Positions 6,142 to 14,632 are shown, counted from the first letter of the stretch. The stretch: 16,046 nt of DNA from Arcobacter sp. (GCA_016744485.1 JADGEG010000025.1:1-16046), one strand, 5' to 3'. The notes: a model not told the origin generated them from the sequence alone. Made by a program: numbers and translations.

Positions 6142-8526
6142 TTATTGACAGCCAACACATTCCAAACTTCTATCTTCTATATCATTAGAAGCTTCAGGAG
6201 ATTGAGATCTTAAATAATAAGTTGATTTTAAACCAAGCTTCCAAGCTAATGTATAAATTTCATGTAAATACTTTCCACTTGCTTTATCTAAACTCATGAA
6301 AATATTTAGACTCTGACCTTGATCTATCCATTTTTGTCTAATGGCTGCAGCTTTTATTATTTGAGTTTGTTCAACTTCAAAAGAAGGTGTATAATATACC
6401 CAAGTATCTGGACTTAAATTAGGGACAACAACAGGTATTAAACCTGATAAGTTTTCTTCAAACCATTTTCTTTTATAAACAGGCTCAATTGCTTGTGTAG
6501 TTCCTACTAAAATAGAAATAGATGAAGTAGGAGCAATTGCCATTAAATATCCATTTCTAATACCATCTTTTTTTACTTTTTCTCTTAAACTATCCCAATT
6601 ACAAGAGTCATCAAATAAATCTCTTTTAACTAAAGCATTAACCGCTTGTGGTACATGATCAAATGGCATTATTCCTTTACTCCAATTTGAACCATCATAT
6701 CTAGGATAAGAACCTTTTTCACAAGCTAAATTTGAAGAAGATTTAATAGCATTATATGAAATAGTTTCCATTAAAAAATCTATTTTTCTAAAATGCTCAT
6801 TACTACCCCATATAATTCCAGCTTCAGCTAACATCTGAGCTTCACCCATAACTCCAAGCCCTATTGCTCTTGTTTTAAGATTCGTTACTTTTACTTTTTT
6901 TAGAGGGTAAAAATTTAAATCAATTACATTATCTAACATTCTAATAGCAATTGGCACTATTCTTTGTATATCTTCTTTTGTATTTATCTTACTTAAATTA
7001 ATTGAAGCTAAGTTACAAACAGCTGTATCTCCATCTATTTTTTCTTTTTCAACTATAAATATTCTTTTTTTGTTTATTGAATCAAGTGCGGTTACTTTAT
7101 TTGCTTTTTTACTAATTCCTGAATCTAATAAAACCATATCTTCTTCTTCATAAGTAACAAAACTGTTATCTTCAAATTCAAATTTTATTTTATAATGATT
7201 TGGTTTTGTATTTTGAAAAATCTCTGTACAAAGGTTTGAACTTCTTATATGTCCTGTATGTTTATTTGGATTAGCTTTATTTGCATTGTCCTTAAAACAT
7301 AAGAATGGACTTCCTGATTCAAAATAAGATGTTAGAATTTTTTTCCATAAATCTTTGGCTTTCATTCTATCTTTTGTAATGCTATCATCATTTTCATATT
7401 CTTCATAGCGTTTTATAAAATCATCACCATATAATTCTGGTAAATCTTTAACTTCATAAGGATCAAATAAAGTCCAGTGAGAGTCTTCCTCAATCCTTTG
7501 CATAAAAAGATCACTTATCCACAAAGATGGAAATAAATCATGAGCTCTTCTTCTTTCTTCTCCTGAGTTTTTCTTTAAATCAATAAAATCAATTATATCC
7601 ATATGCCAAGGTTCTAAATAAACAGCAATTGCACCTTTTCTTGTACCTAATTGATCAACAGCTAATGCTAAATCATTTGTGATTTTAAGAAATGGTACAG
7701 TTCCACCTGCTGCATTTTTATGATTGTCAATCATTCCTCCAAGTGAACGAATAGTATTCCAATCCCAACCAATTCCTCCCCCATACTTAGACAATAATGC
7801 CATTTCTTTATAAGAATCAAAAATACCTTCAATATTATCAGGACTAGAACCTATATAACAAGATGATAACTGATGTCTATTTGTTCTAGCATTTGATAAA
7901 GTAGGAGTTGCAAGCATAACTTCAAATTTAGAAATCAAATCATAAAATTCTTTTGCTCTTTGTTGTTTATTTTTTTCATTTTGTGCTAAAAACATAGCAA
8001 TAGCCATAAACATATGCTGAGGAAGTTCAATAACATTTGAGTCTTTATCTTTTAATAAATATCTATCATACATAGTTTTAATGCCTAAATAATTAAAAGA
8101 AAAATCACGCCTTGGATCAATATAAGAATTCAAATCATCTAAATCATATCCTTGTTCTAAATTTTGTATTATTCTATTTTCATTTTGTGCATATTGTATA
8201 TAAGTTTTTATATGAGAATAAACTTGCCCTTTAATCCCACCTGTAGTTCGTCCTACTTTATGATATAAATCAAATAAAAATAATTTTGAAGCTACAAAAG
8301 TCCAATTTGGAACATCAATATCTATTTTCTCAACTGCTGTTTTAATAAGTGCATCTTGAATATCAGCTGAACTCATACCATCTATAAATTTAATTTGTGC
8401 ATCAAGTTCTAGTTCACTTTGGCTTACATTAGATAAGTTCATAGTGGATTCATAAGTCATTTTTTGTATTTTTGTAATATCTAAAACTTCTTTTCTTCCA
8501 TTTCGTTTTTTAATCATTATTGCCAT
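6142..8526 (-). CDS. nrdA: Ribonucleoside-diphosphate reductase subunit alpha (class I R1)
   Basis: Catalytic subunit of class I ribonucleotide reductase. 794 aa. An ATP-cone (allosteric activity domain) fills residues 4-95 (KKRNGRKEVLDITKIQ). The ten-stranded barrel carries Cys223 (LSSCYIG), the Asn431-Cys433-Glu435 trio in SSNLCTEI with Cys433 as the expected thiyl radical site, and Cys504 (AVCNLASINL) as the redox partner of Cys223. Tyr770-Tyr771 (YYLRSQSPEAS) match the radical-transfer pair, and the tail ends CVGCQ, the mobile CxxC. About 45 residues more than in E. coli separate Cys433 from Cys504 (roughly 440-498). GAGG lies 7 nt before the ATG. It follows purB by 21 bp. Confidence 0.97.
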   Translation of the reverse strand: MAIMIKKRNGRKEVLDITKIQKMTYESTMNLSNVSQSELELDAQIKFIDGMSSADIQDALIKTAVEKIDIDVPNWTFVASKLFLFDLYHKVGRTTGGIKGQVYSHIKTYIQYAQNENRIIQNLEQGYDLDDLNSYIDPRRDFSFNYLGIKTMYDRYLLKDKDSNVIELPQHMFMAIAMFLAQNEKNKQQRAKEFYDLISKFEVMLATPTLSNARTNRHQLSSCYIGSSPDNIEGIFDSYKEMALLSKYGGGIGWDWNTIRSLGGMIDNHKNAAGGTVPFLKITNDLALAVDQLGTRKGAIAVYLEPWHMDIIDFIDLKKNSGEERRRAHDLFPSLWISDLFMQRIEEDSHWTLFDPYEVKDLPELYGDDFIKRYEEYENDDSITKDRMKAKDLWKKILTSYFESGSPFLCFKDNANKANPNKHTGHIRSSNLCTEIFQNTKPNHYKIKFEFEDNSFVTYEEEDMVLLDSGISKKANKVTALDSINKKRIFIVEKEKIDGDTAVCNLASINLSKINTKEDIQRIVPIAIRMLDNVIDLNFYPLKKVKVTNLKTRAIGLGVMGEAQMLAEAGIIWGSNEHFRKIDFLMETISYNAIKSSSNLACEKGSYPRYDGSNWSKGIMPFDHVPQAVNALVKRDLFDDSCNWDSLREKVKKDGIRNGYLMAIAPTSSISILVGTTQAIEPVYKRKWFEENLSGLIPVVVPNLSPDTWVYYTPSFEVEQTQIIKAAAIRQKWIDQGQSLNIFMSLDKASGKYLHEIYTLAWKLGLKSTYYLRSQSPEASNDIEDRSLECVGCQ

Positions 8527-8547
8527 TTATTTACCTCAAAATTTTAA

Positions 8548-9879
8548 TTATTTTTTAAATACTCTATTGAAAATTGCATTTATATTTTTTGTATAATAAT
8601 CATAAGAAAAACACTGTTTAATTTCTTCTTTACTTAAAGATTTTCCTAATTCAGCATCATCTAGCAAATACTGCAGATATAAAGATTCATTCTTTTCATT
8701 TATAGTAGCTTTTCCATCTTGTAAAGCTTCCCAAACTTTCATGGCATTTGTTTGAACTATTTTATAAGCATTTTCTCTACTTATTCCCTTAAGTGGCAAT
8801 TCAAGCAATACTCTTTGTGAAAATACCAAACCACCTGTAAGATTTAAATTTTTCATCATATTTTGGGGAAATACAGTTAAATTTGCTATTACATTATTCA
8901 TTCTATGTAACATAAAGTCACTTGTAATAAAAGCATCTGGTAGCCAAAATCTCTCAGTTGAGCTATGAGATATATCTCTTTCATGCCATAAGGCTACATT
9001 TTCCATAGCTGGAGTGGAATAAGCTCTTATCATTCTAGCAAGTCCTGTTATGTTTTCTGTTAAAATAGGGTTTCTTTTATGTGGCATAGCAGAACTTCCT
9101 TTTTGACCTTTTGCAAAAAATTCTTCACATTCATAAACTTCTGTTCTTTGCCAATGTCTAACTTGAACAGCAAATTTTTCAATACTTGATGCTAATAGTG
9201 CCAAAGAAGTTGCTAACCTTGCATATCTATCTCTTTGAATTACTTGATTAGAAATTTTTGCTACTTTTAGACCAAGCTCCCTACAAGCATATTCCTCAAG
9301 TTCTAAAGGTGCATGTGCAAAATTTCCCATAGCACCAGATATTTGCCCTACACAAATCACTTTTTTAGTTTCTTTTAGGTTTTGTAAATGTCTTTTCATC
9401 TCTTCGTACCAAACAGCTAAAACTAAACCAAATGTGATAGGCTCACCATGAATACCGTGAGATCGTCCTACCATAAGAGTCATTTTATGCTCTTTTGCTC
9501 TTTGTTTAATAGATTTCATTAACATTTTTACATCTTTAATGATAAGTTCAATTGAACTTTTCATTTGTAAGGCAACAGCTGTATCAACTGTATCAGAAGA
9601 TGTCATACCATAATGAAACCATCTTGACTCTTCTTTTAAACTTTCAGCTACTGATGTTGTAAATGCTATTAAATCATGTCTAGTAATAGCTTCTATTTCA
9701 TCGATTCTCTTAACTGAAAAACTAGCATTTTTTATAATTTTACTTGCATCATCTTTAGGAATTAAACCTAATTTACACCAAGCTTTTACAACTGCAATTT
9801 CAACATCTAACCATGCTTGATATTTCGCTTGAATATTCCATTTGTTACTCATTTCTTTTCTTGCATATCTTTCTACCAT
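8548..9879 (-). CDS. purB: Adenylosuccinate lyase
   Basis: Acts twice in purine synthesis: releases fumarate from SAICAR to give AICAR and from adenylosuccinate to give AMP. 443 aa from the ATG at 9877-9879, preceded by AAGGA; the frame runs 8 codons further upstream but MVERYARKEM is the usual PurB N-terminus. Motifs of the fumarase/aspartase superfamily: TRHDLIAF (66-73), HYGMTSSDTVDT (89-100), GRSHGIHGEP (138-147) with the catalytic histidine region, and the signature GSSAMPHKRNP (261-271) with the catalytic serine on its flexible loop. It is the first gene of the minus-strand row and its product class fits with the nucleotide reductase genes behind it. Confidence 0.96.
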   Translation of the reverse strand: MVERYARKEMSNKWNIQAKYQAWLDVEIAVVKAWCKLGLIPKDDASKIIKNASFSVKRIDEIEAITRHDLIAFTTSVAESLKEESRWFHYGMTSSDTVDTAVALQMKSSIELIIKDVKMLMKSIKQRAKEHKMTLMVGRSHGIHGEPITFGLVLAVWYEEMKRHLQNLKETKKVICVGQISGAMGNFAHAPLELEEYACRELGLKVAKISNQVIQRDRYARLATSLALLASSIEKFAVQVRHWQRTEVYECEEFFAKGQKGSSAMPHKRNPILTENITGLARMIRAYSTPAMENVALWHERDISHSSTERFWLPDAFITSDFMLHRMNNVIANLTVFPQNMMKNLNLTGGLVFSQRVLLELPLKGISRENAYKIVQTNAMKVWEALQDGKATINEKNESLYLQYLLDDAELGKSLSKEEIKQCFSYDYYTKNINAIFNRVFKK

Positions 9880-10028
9880 AAAATTCCTTATGATTTTTAT
9901 CAAATTTTTACTATGCTATACTAACAAAAAAAAGATAAGAAATCGCATAAATTTTGAGTTAAATTGATATTAAATATTGATTATAAAAAAAATTATTTTT
10001 TGCAAACAAAAAAAGAAAGGAAAAACAT
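9880..10028. promoter_or_regulatory. Divergent promoter region between purB and the pseudouridine synthase gene
   Basis: 149 bp between divergent genes. On the plus strand TGC-TATACT (9914-9922) is an extended -10 about 107 nt before the rightward TTG start. On the minus strand TGT-TAGTAT overlaps it (TAGTAT at 9924-9919), about 40 nt before the purB ATG, so the two promoters may exclude each other. Long A and T runs fill the rest. Neither has a clear -35 box. Confidence 0.35.
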
Positions 10029-10910
10029 TTGCCCTTTGTATTAAAACAATATTGTGTACCAATACAAAAAAAAATTCAATTAGTTTTAATCCAAGATTTA
10101 AGTTTAGATTTAAAGCTATCTCAAAGATTTTTAAGTCGTGGAAGAATTTTTGATTCAAATAATAATTCTTATAAAATATCAGATTATACGAAAGAAGAAT
10201 ATATATACATAGCCGAATTTGAAGGAAAAAGCAGAGGTTTGAAACCTTTAGCTATATTTAAAGATTTTGCTATTTTTGATAAACCAGCACATCTTATAGT
10301 TCATCCAATATCGAAAAAAACTACTTATTCCTTGCTAGATGAAGTTAGATATTTTTTTGGCTCTAGTGCAAATTTAGTTCATAGAATTGATGCAGAAACA
10401 TCAGGTTTAATCATGTGTTCAAGAAATAAAAAAAGTGAAAAAGTATTAAAAACTATGTTTGAAAATAAAGAATTTAAAAAGTCATATTTGGCTATTGTTG
10501 AAGGCAACATAGAAAATAAAATCATCATAAATAAAGCTATAAAAAAAGAAGATAAAAAAATAGGTGTTAGAATGACAACTGCACAAGATGGTAAAGAATC
10601 AAAAACTATAATTTATCCCATAAAATATAATAAGCAAAAAAATCAAACATTAGTAAAAGCAATACCAATAACAGGAAGACAGCATCAAATTAGAGTACAT
10701 TTATATTCAATTGGTCATAAAATTGTAGGAGATCCAATATATGGTGTTGATGATGATATTGTAGAAAAATATCTGGAAAAAACATTAAGTAAAAAAGAAA
10801 GATTAAAATATATTGGACACTCAAGACTTTGTCTACAAGCTCATTATTTAGAATTTTCTTACAAGAATATATCATATATATTTAAATCACAAAAACTTAT
10901 AATAATATGA
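10029..10910 (+). CDS. RluA-family RNA pseudouridine synthase
   Basis: Converts specific uridines in rRNA or tRNA to pseudouridine. 293 aa. The catalytic motif LVHRIDAETSGLIM (116-129) holds the active-site aspartate, Asp121. Further family motifs are FDKPAHLIVHP (83-93), FKKSYLAIVEG, the basic-loop segment ITGRQHQIRVHL and GDPIYG. The first 60 residues (SQRFLSRGRIFDSN) look like a reduced S4-type RNA-binding domain. The start is TTG with a good AAAGGA about 7 nt upstream; no ATG fits, since the reading frame has domain sequence from near the start. The target site (RluC, RluD or other) cannot be assigned from this sequence, so no symbol is given. Confidence 0.9.
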   Translation: MPFVLKQYCVPIQKKIQLVLIQDLSLDLKLSQRFLSRGRIFDSNNNSYKISDYTKEEYIYIAEFEGKSRGLKPLAIFKDFAIFDKPAHLIVHPISKKTTYSLLDEVRYFFGSSANLVHRIDAETSGLIMCSRNKKSEKVLKTMFENKEFKKSYLAIVEGNIENKIIINKAIKKEDKKIGVRMTTAQDGKESKTIIYPIKYNKQKNQTLVKAIPITGRQHQIRVHLYSIGHKIVGDPIYGVDDDIVEKYLEKTLSKKERLKYIGHSRLCLQAHYLEFSYKNISYIFKSQKLIII

Positions 10911-10924
10911 ATGCTTAATATAAT

Positions 10925-10960
10925 CTTAAATTATAATTATATTCATAATTTTAAGTTTAT
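10925..10960 (+). terminator. Possible terminator after the pseudouridine synthase gene
   Basis: CTTAAATTAT (10925-10934) pairs with ATAATTTTAAG (10945-10955) with one bulged base, followed by TTTATTTG. The stem is all A/T except its base, so it would be weak. It lies between the stop codon and the ccoG -10 element. Confidence 0.35.
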
Positions 10961-10966
10961 TTGTTG

Positions 10967-10972
10967 TATAAT
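10967..10972 (+). promoter_or_regulatory. ccoG -10 element
   Basis: TATAAT preceded by TTGTTG and a T-rich stretch, 18 nt before the ATG at 10991. Initiation near 10979 gives a short leader carrying the AGAAGGG ribosome binding site. No -35 box, as is usual in this phylum. Confidence 0.5.
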
Positions 10973-10990
10973 TATTATAGAAGGGTTTTT

Positions 10991-12370
10991 ATGAATAAAA
11001 ATACACAATCGACTAAAACTAGTTCTTATAGAATTAAACGTTACTATATGTATATTTTTGCAACTATAGTGTCGTTTTCCATACCATTTATAAGAATAAA
11101 TGATAATCATATTTTTTTATTATCCTTTGATAAGAAACAATTACACCTTATGGGGATTGCTTTTGATATGCAAGAATTATATATCTTACCTTTTTTACTC
11201 ATGTTATTATTTTTAGGAATATTTGCAGCAACTGCAATAGGGGGAAGAGCTTGGTGCGGTTGGGCATGTCCTCAAACTATATTTCGTGTAGTTTATAGAG
11301 ACTTAATTGAGTCTAAAATTTTAGGCTTGCGAAGAATTAAAAATAAACAAAAAGAACCTGACTATTCAAAAACAAAAAATAAAGTAAAAAAAATTATAGC
11401 TGTTCTTATTTGGTCAATTCTTTCCCTTCTTGCTTCTATTGATTTTATTTGGTTTTTTGTTCCACCTGAAGATTTTTTTACTTATATGCAAAACCCAAGT
11501 GATCATGGTTTACTAATAGGTATTGTTTTAAGTATGACAGGATTTTTAATTTATGATGTCATTAAATTAAAAGAAGATTTTTGTGTTTATATCTGTCCTT
11601 ATTCAAGAGTACAATCTGTCTTATATGATGATAATACTTTACAATCTATTTATTCTACAAATAGAGGTGGAAATATTTATAATGAAAACAAAGATAAAAT
11701 TATATTTTCAACAAAAGATTTAGTAAATAATAATGAATGTACAACTTGTGAATCCTGTGTTACTGTATGCCCTACTCATATAGATATTAGAAAAGGTTTA
11801 CAATTAGAATGTATTAATTGTTTAGAATGTGTAGATGCTTGTACTAGTGTTATGGGAAAATTAGGAAAAGAATCATTAGTAAAATGGTCAAGCACAAACA
11901 ATACAATGAACAATATACCTACAAAAGTACTTAGAAAATCTACAATTATGTATGGAGCTATTTTACTTACAATAATGGGATTATTAATTGTAATGGCTGG
12001 TAAAAAAGAACATATGTTGTTAAATATAAACAAAACTACACAATTATATAAAATCAAGGAAAATAATACAGTTGCTAATAATTATATCTTCTTATTTCAA
12101 AATACTGATTCAAGGAAACATAAATTTAATCTAGAAATAATGAACAATAAAGATATTAAAATCAAAAGATTTAAACCTTTTACTTTAAGTCCAAAAAGTT
12201 TAGCCAAAAAAATTGTAATTCTTGAAACTAATAAAATATTAGTTAATGATAAAACAAAAAACACTCCCATTTCTATAGTTATAAAAGCTTATTCTATGGA
12301 TCAGCCAGGGAAGGTTAAAGTTTTTAGGAAATTAGTTTTTATTTATCCTAGAGTTGATAAACTACAATAA
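10991..12370 (+). CDS. ccoG: Cytochrome c oxidase accessory protein CcoG (FixG/RdxA)
   Basis: Membrane-bound iron-sulfur protein needed to assemble cbb3-type oxidase; it is thought to reduce copper for the binuclear centre. 459 aa from the ATG at 10991 (AGAAGGG ribosome binding site); an upstream frame extension to 10961 contains the promoter and is rejected. Membrane helices are likely at about 18-36, 62-84, 134-157, 172-190 and 318-336. Cys89/Cys93 in GRAWCGWACPQ and Cys198/Cys202 in CVYICPYSR are the conserved membrane-side cysteines. Two ferredoxin-type 4Fe-4S motifs follow: Cys250, 253, 256, 260 and Cys274, 277, 280, 284. The C-terminal ~120 residues form the periplasmic Ig-like domain. 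No cco structural genes are beside it here. Confidence 0.95.
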   Translation: MNKNTQSTKTSSYRIKRYYMYIFATIVSFSIPFIRINDNHIFLLSFDKKQLHLMGIAFDMQELYILPFLLMLLFLGIFAATAIGGRAWCGWACPQTIFRVVYRDLIESKILGLRRIKNKQKEPDYSKTKNKVKKIIAVLIWSILSLLASIDFIWFFVPPEDFFTYMQNPSDHGLLIGIVLSMTGFLIYDVIKLKEDFCVYICPYSRVQSVLYDDNTLQSIYSTNRGGNIYNENKDKIIFSTKDLVNNNECTTCESCVTVCPTHIDIRKGLQLECINCLECVDACTSVMGKLGKESLVKWSSTNNTMNNIPTKVLRKSTIMYGAILLTIMGLLIVMAGKKEHMLLNINKTTQLYKIKENNTVANNYIFLFQNTDSRKHKFNLEIMNNKDIKIKRFKPFTLSPKSLAKKIVILETNKILVNDKTKNTPISIVIKAYSMDQPGKVKVFRKLVFIYPRVDKLQ

Positions 12371-12539
12371 TAAAATTAAATACTATAAATAATAATTGTT
12401 CTTTTTACAAATATGATTTTGTACCCTAAAAGTCTTATATTCGCTTCAATGGTGCTAGACTGGTTGAGCATATAGAATCTTATAAAACATAATTCTTAGG
12501 GGCTTTAGAGGTAATATTGAATGTGCTTAGATTATGAAA
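12371..12539. other. Intergenic stretch with a foldable segment (12424-12501)
   Basis: No gene is apparent between ccoG and tRNA-Ser. CCCTAA (12424-12429) pairs with TTAGGG (12496-12501), enclosing a hairpin GCTtCAA/TTGAGC (12443-12469, one bulge) and a second stem AGAA-TC-TTAT/ATAATTCT (12474-12496). The result is a three-way junction of about 78 nt, with a middle that recalls a tRNA D-arm (CTAGACTGGTTGAGC). There is no anticodon arm of normal geometry and no T-arm, so it is not a working tRNA. It could be a decayed tRNA, a small RNA or chance folding. Confidence 0.3.
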
Positions 12540-12628
12540 TGGCAGAGAGTGGGGGATTCGAACCCCCGGAGGTGTGACCCTCGCCGGTTTTCAAAACCGG
12601 TACATTCGACCAACTCTGTCAACTCTCT
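12540..12628 (-). tRNA. tRNA-Ser(UGA)
   Basis: 89 nt including an encoded CCA. The acceptor stem AGAGAGT/ACTCTCT is complete with discriminator G. The anticodon stem CCGGT/ACCGG encloses TTTGAAA, giving anticodon UGA, which reads UCN serine codons. The long variable arm (GAGG/CCTC) is typical of tRNA-Ser, and the T-arm is GGGGG-TTCGAAT-CCCCC. It lies 33 bp after tRNA-Leu on the same strand and is probably processed from the same transcript. Confidence 0.95.
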
Positions 12629-12661
12629 GTAGGTATAAATGATAAATATTATATGTAATAG

Positions 12662-12748
12662 TGGTGCGAATGGTGAGAATCGAACTCACACTCCGAAACC
12701 GGAATGGGATTTTAAGTCCCACGCGTCTACCTATTCCGCCACACTCGC
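12662..12748 (-). tRNA. tRNA-Leu(UAA)
   Basis: 87 nt including an encoded CCA. Acceptor stem GCGAGTG/CATTCGC with one G-U pair, discriminator A. Anticodon stem TGGGA/TCCCA with loop CTTAAAA, anticodon UAA, reading UUA and UUG, the most used leucine codons at this base composition. The variable arm is CCG-GTTT-CGG and the T-arm GTGAG/CTCAC. It is the first tRNA of the pair behind the consensus promoter. Confidence 0.96.
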
Positions 12749-12796
12749 ACTATTTGGTAGTTTTAAAAAAAGAAATTTTTCTTAAAATGGACTGGA

Positions 12797-12825
12797 ATTA
12801 TATTAAAAAATTATATTTTTGTCAA
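12797..12825 (-). promoter_or_regulatory. Consensus promoter for the tRNA pair
   Basis: On the minus strand, TTGACA (12825-12820), exactly 17 bp, then TATAAT (12802-12797): a perfect match at both hexamers, fitting a strong stable-RNA promoter. Initiation near 12790 gives a leader of about 42 nt that holds an A/T hairpin (AAGAAA-N2-TTTCTT, 12770-12783). Confidence 0.8.
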
Positions 12826-12853
12826 GGTTTTTTGTAAAATACTTTTGAATTTG

Positions 12854-12862
12854 TGCTATAAT
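12854..12862 (+). promoter_or_regulatory. ilvD extended -10 promoter
   Basis: TGC followed by TATAAT (12857-12862), 30 nt before the ilvD ATG. Initiation near 12869 leaves a short leader with AAGGA. It is arranged back to back with the tRNA promoter, about 30 bp away. No attenuator or leader peptide is visible. Confidence 0.6.
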
Positions 12863-12892
12863 TTTTATTATATAGAAAAAAGAAGGATATTT

Positions 12893-14584
12893 ATGAGAAG
12901 TGATGAAGTCAAGAAAGGTCACAATAGAGCACCTCACCGTTCTTTATTAAGAGCTACTGGATTAAAAGATGATGATTTTAATAAACCATTTATTGGAGTT
13001 GCGAATTCATTTATAGAAATAATTCCAGGGCATTTTTTTTTAAATAAAGTGGCAGTTATTATTAAAGATGAAATAAAAGCAAATGGTTGTGTACCTTTTG
13101 AGTTTAATACTATAGGAGTTGATGATGGTATTGCTATGGGTCATGATGGTATGCTTTTTTCACTTCCAAGTAGAGAATTAATAGCAAATTCTATTGAAAC
13201 AGTTATGCATGCACACAAATTAGATGCAATGATAGCAGTTCCTAATTGTGATAAAATAGTTCCAGGTATGATTATGGGAGCAATTCGTGTTGATGTACCT
13301 ACTATATTTGTATCAGGGGGTCCCATGGCCAAAGGATATACCAAAGATGGTACTCCTATAGATTTAGCAAGTGCTTTTGAGGCAGTTGGGAAATTTGAAG
13401 CTGGAGATATTACGCAAGAAGAATTAACAGATATAGAATGTAATGCATGTCCTAGTGGTGGATCTTGTTCTGGTATGTTTACTGCTAACTCTATGAATAC
13501 ACTTATGGAAGCTATGGGAATAGCCTTAGCAGGAAATGGTACTATTTTAGCTTTAACACCTGAGCGAGAAGCACTTTACAGAAGTGCCGCAAAAAGAATA
13601 TGTAAAATAGCAAAAGACAATGCTTTAAGAGAAAAATTTAAATTATCAAATATATTAAATGAAAATGCCATTAGAAATGCTTTTGCAGTTGATATGGCTA
13701 TGGGTGGGTCTTCTAATACTGTTTTACATATGTTAGCAATTGCTAAAGAAGCAGGAGTTGATTTTAAACTAGAAGATATTAATAAAATCTCTAAAAGAGT
13801 TTCTCATATTGCTAAAATTTCTCCTTCTTTATCTACTGTTCATATGGAAGATATAAATAAAGCTGGTGGAGTTAATGCAGTTATGAAAGAAATGACTAAA
13901 AGAGGTGATGATATTTTATTAGATAATCTTTGTATAGAAGGACAAAGCTTATATGAAAAAATTAAAGACTCTTATATAAAAGATACAAATATCATTCATA
14001 CTATTGATAATGCTTATAGTGAAGTTGGAGGTTTAGCTATTTTATATGGAAATTTAGCGAAACAAGGTGCAGTTATTAAGACAGCTGGGATTACAGGAAA
14101 AAGAGTTCTTACTGGAAGAGCTGTTTGTTTTGATGGGCAAAATGAAGCAATAAAAGGAATTATTGAAGGTAAAGTTAAAGCTGGTAATGTTGTTGTTATT
14201 CGTTATGAAGGACCAAAAGGAGGTCCTGGAATGCAAGAGATGCTAGCACCTACTTCTTTAATTATGGGTATGGGCTTAGGAAATAGTGTGGCACTTATAA
14301 CTGATGGAAGATTTTCAGGTGCTACAAGAGGTGCTTCGATTGGTCATGTATCACCTGAAGCTGCTGAGGGAGGTATGATTGGTTTATTGCAAGATGGTGA
14401 TGAAATTCATATTGATGTTGATAAATATATAATAGAAGTACATTTAAGCCAAGAAGAAATTGCGAAAAGACAAAAAACTTTTAAACCCTTAAAGAAAAAA
14501 CTTAATTCTTCTTGGTTAGGTCAATACAGAGCATTAGTTACAAATGCAAGTTCAGGAGCTATTTTAAAAACTAGTTTATATTAA
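12893..14584 (+). CDS. ilvD: Dihydroxy-acid dehydratase
   Basis: Iron-sulfur dehydratase of valine, isoleucine and (through ketoisovalerate) leucine and pantothenate synthesis; dehydrates dihydroxyisovalerate and dihydroxymethylvalerate. 563 aa from the ATG at 12893 with AAGGA upstream; the 16-codon extension upstream of it covers the promoter. Motifs: GVANSFIEIIPGH (E. coli-like PGH form, not the PCN form with a cysteine), DDGIAMGHDGMLFSLPSRELIA, PNCDKIVPGM and ACPSGGSCSGMFTANSMN with the cluster cysteines, AMGGSSNTVLH, YEGPKGGPGMQEML, and ITDGRFSGATRGASIGHVSPEA. The PGH form suggests an oxygen-sensitive 4Fe-4S enzyme, by analogy. It supplies ketoisovalerate upstream of pantothenate, the substrate of CoaX. 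No other ilv gene is adjacent. Confidence 0.97.
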   Translation: MRSDEVKKGHNRAPHRSLLRATGLKDDDFNKPFIGVANSFIEIIPGHFFLNKVAVIIKDEIKANGCVPFEFNTIGVDDGIAMGHDGMLFSLPSRELIANSIETVMHAHKLDAMIAVPNCDKIVPGMIMGAIRVDVPTIFVSGGPMAKGYTKDGTPIDLASAFEAVGKFEAGDITQEELTDIECNACPSGGSCSGMFTANSMNTLMEAMGIALAGNGTILALTPEREALYRSAAKRICKIAKDNALREKFKLSNILNENAIRNAFAVDMAMGGSSNTVLHMLAIAKEAGVDFKLEDINKISKRVSHIAKISPSLSTVHMEDINKAGGVNAVMKEMTKRGDDILLDNLCIEGQSLYEKIKDSYIKDTNIIHTIDNAYSEVGGLAILYGNLAKQGAVIKTAGITGKRVLTGRAVCFDGQNEAIKGIIEGKVKAGNVVVIRYEGPKGGPGMQEMLAPTSLIMGMGLGNSVALITDGRFSGATRGASIGHVSPEAAEGGMIGLLQDGDEIHIDVDKYIIEVHLSQEEIAKRQKTFKPLKKKLNSSWLGQYRALVTNASSGAILKTSLY

Positions 14585-14606
14585 CATTTAGTTTACATTA
14601 ATATTG

Positions 14607-14612
14607 TATAAT
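14607..14612 (+). promoter_or_regulatory. Protease gene -10 element
   Basis: TATAAT in the 48-bp gap after ilvD, 20 nt before the protease ATG, preceded by TTG. It would allow the protease to be transcribed apart from ilvD. No -35 box is apparent. Confidence 0.45.
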
Positions 14613-14632
14613 TTCTTTAAAAGGAAATAATT

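Noticed and set aside
6120..6158. 13-codon N-terminal extension of nrdB from a GTG
   Set aside because: Overlaps nrdA, has no ribosome binding site, and the ATG at 6117-6119 has AGGAAAA upstream and a normal family N-terminus.
7010..7225. Intein remnant in NrdA
   Set aside because: Ribonucleotide reductases do host inteins, but the insert lacks Cys/Ser splice junctions, a terminal His-Asn and homing endonuclease motifs, and the flanking active-site motifs are intact.
9970..10158. 62-aa minus-strand frame at the purB/pseudouridine synthase junction
   Set aside because: Low-complexity Phe/Leu/Ile product that overlaps the opposite-strand pseudouridine synthase start; no supporting signals.
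12761..12787. Rho-independent terminator between the tRNA promoter and tRNA-Leu
   Set aside because: The palindrome is only A/T (TTTTAA...TTAAAA with AAGAAA/TTTCTT) and a terminator there would block the tRNA genes; more likely leader sequence.
13032..13060. Loss of an Fe-S cysteine in IlvD (PGH where some family members have PCN)
   Set aside because: E. coli IlvD has the same PGH form, so this is a normal subgroup and not a defect.
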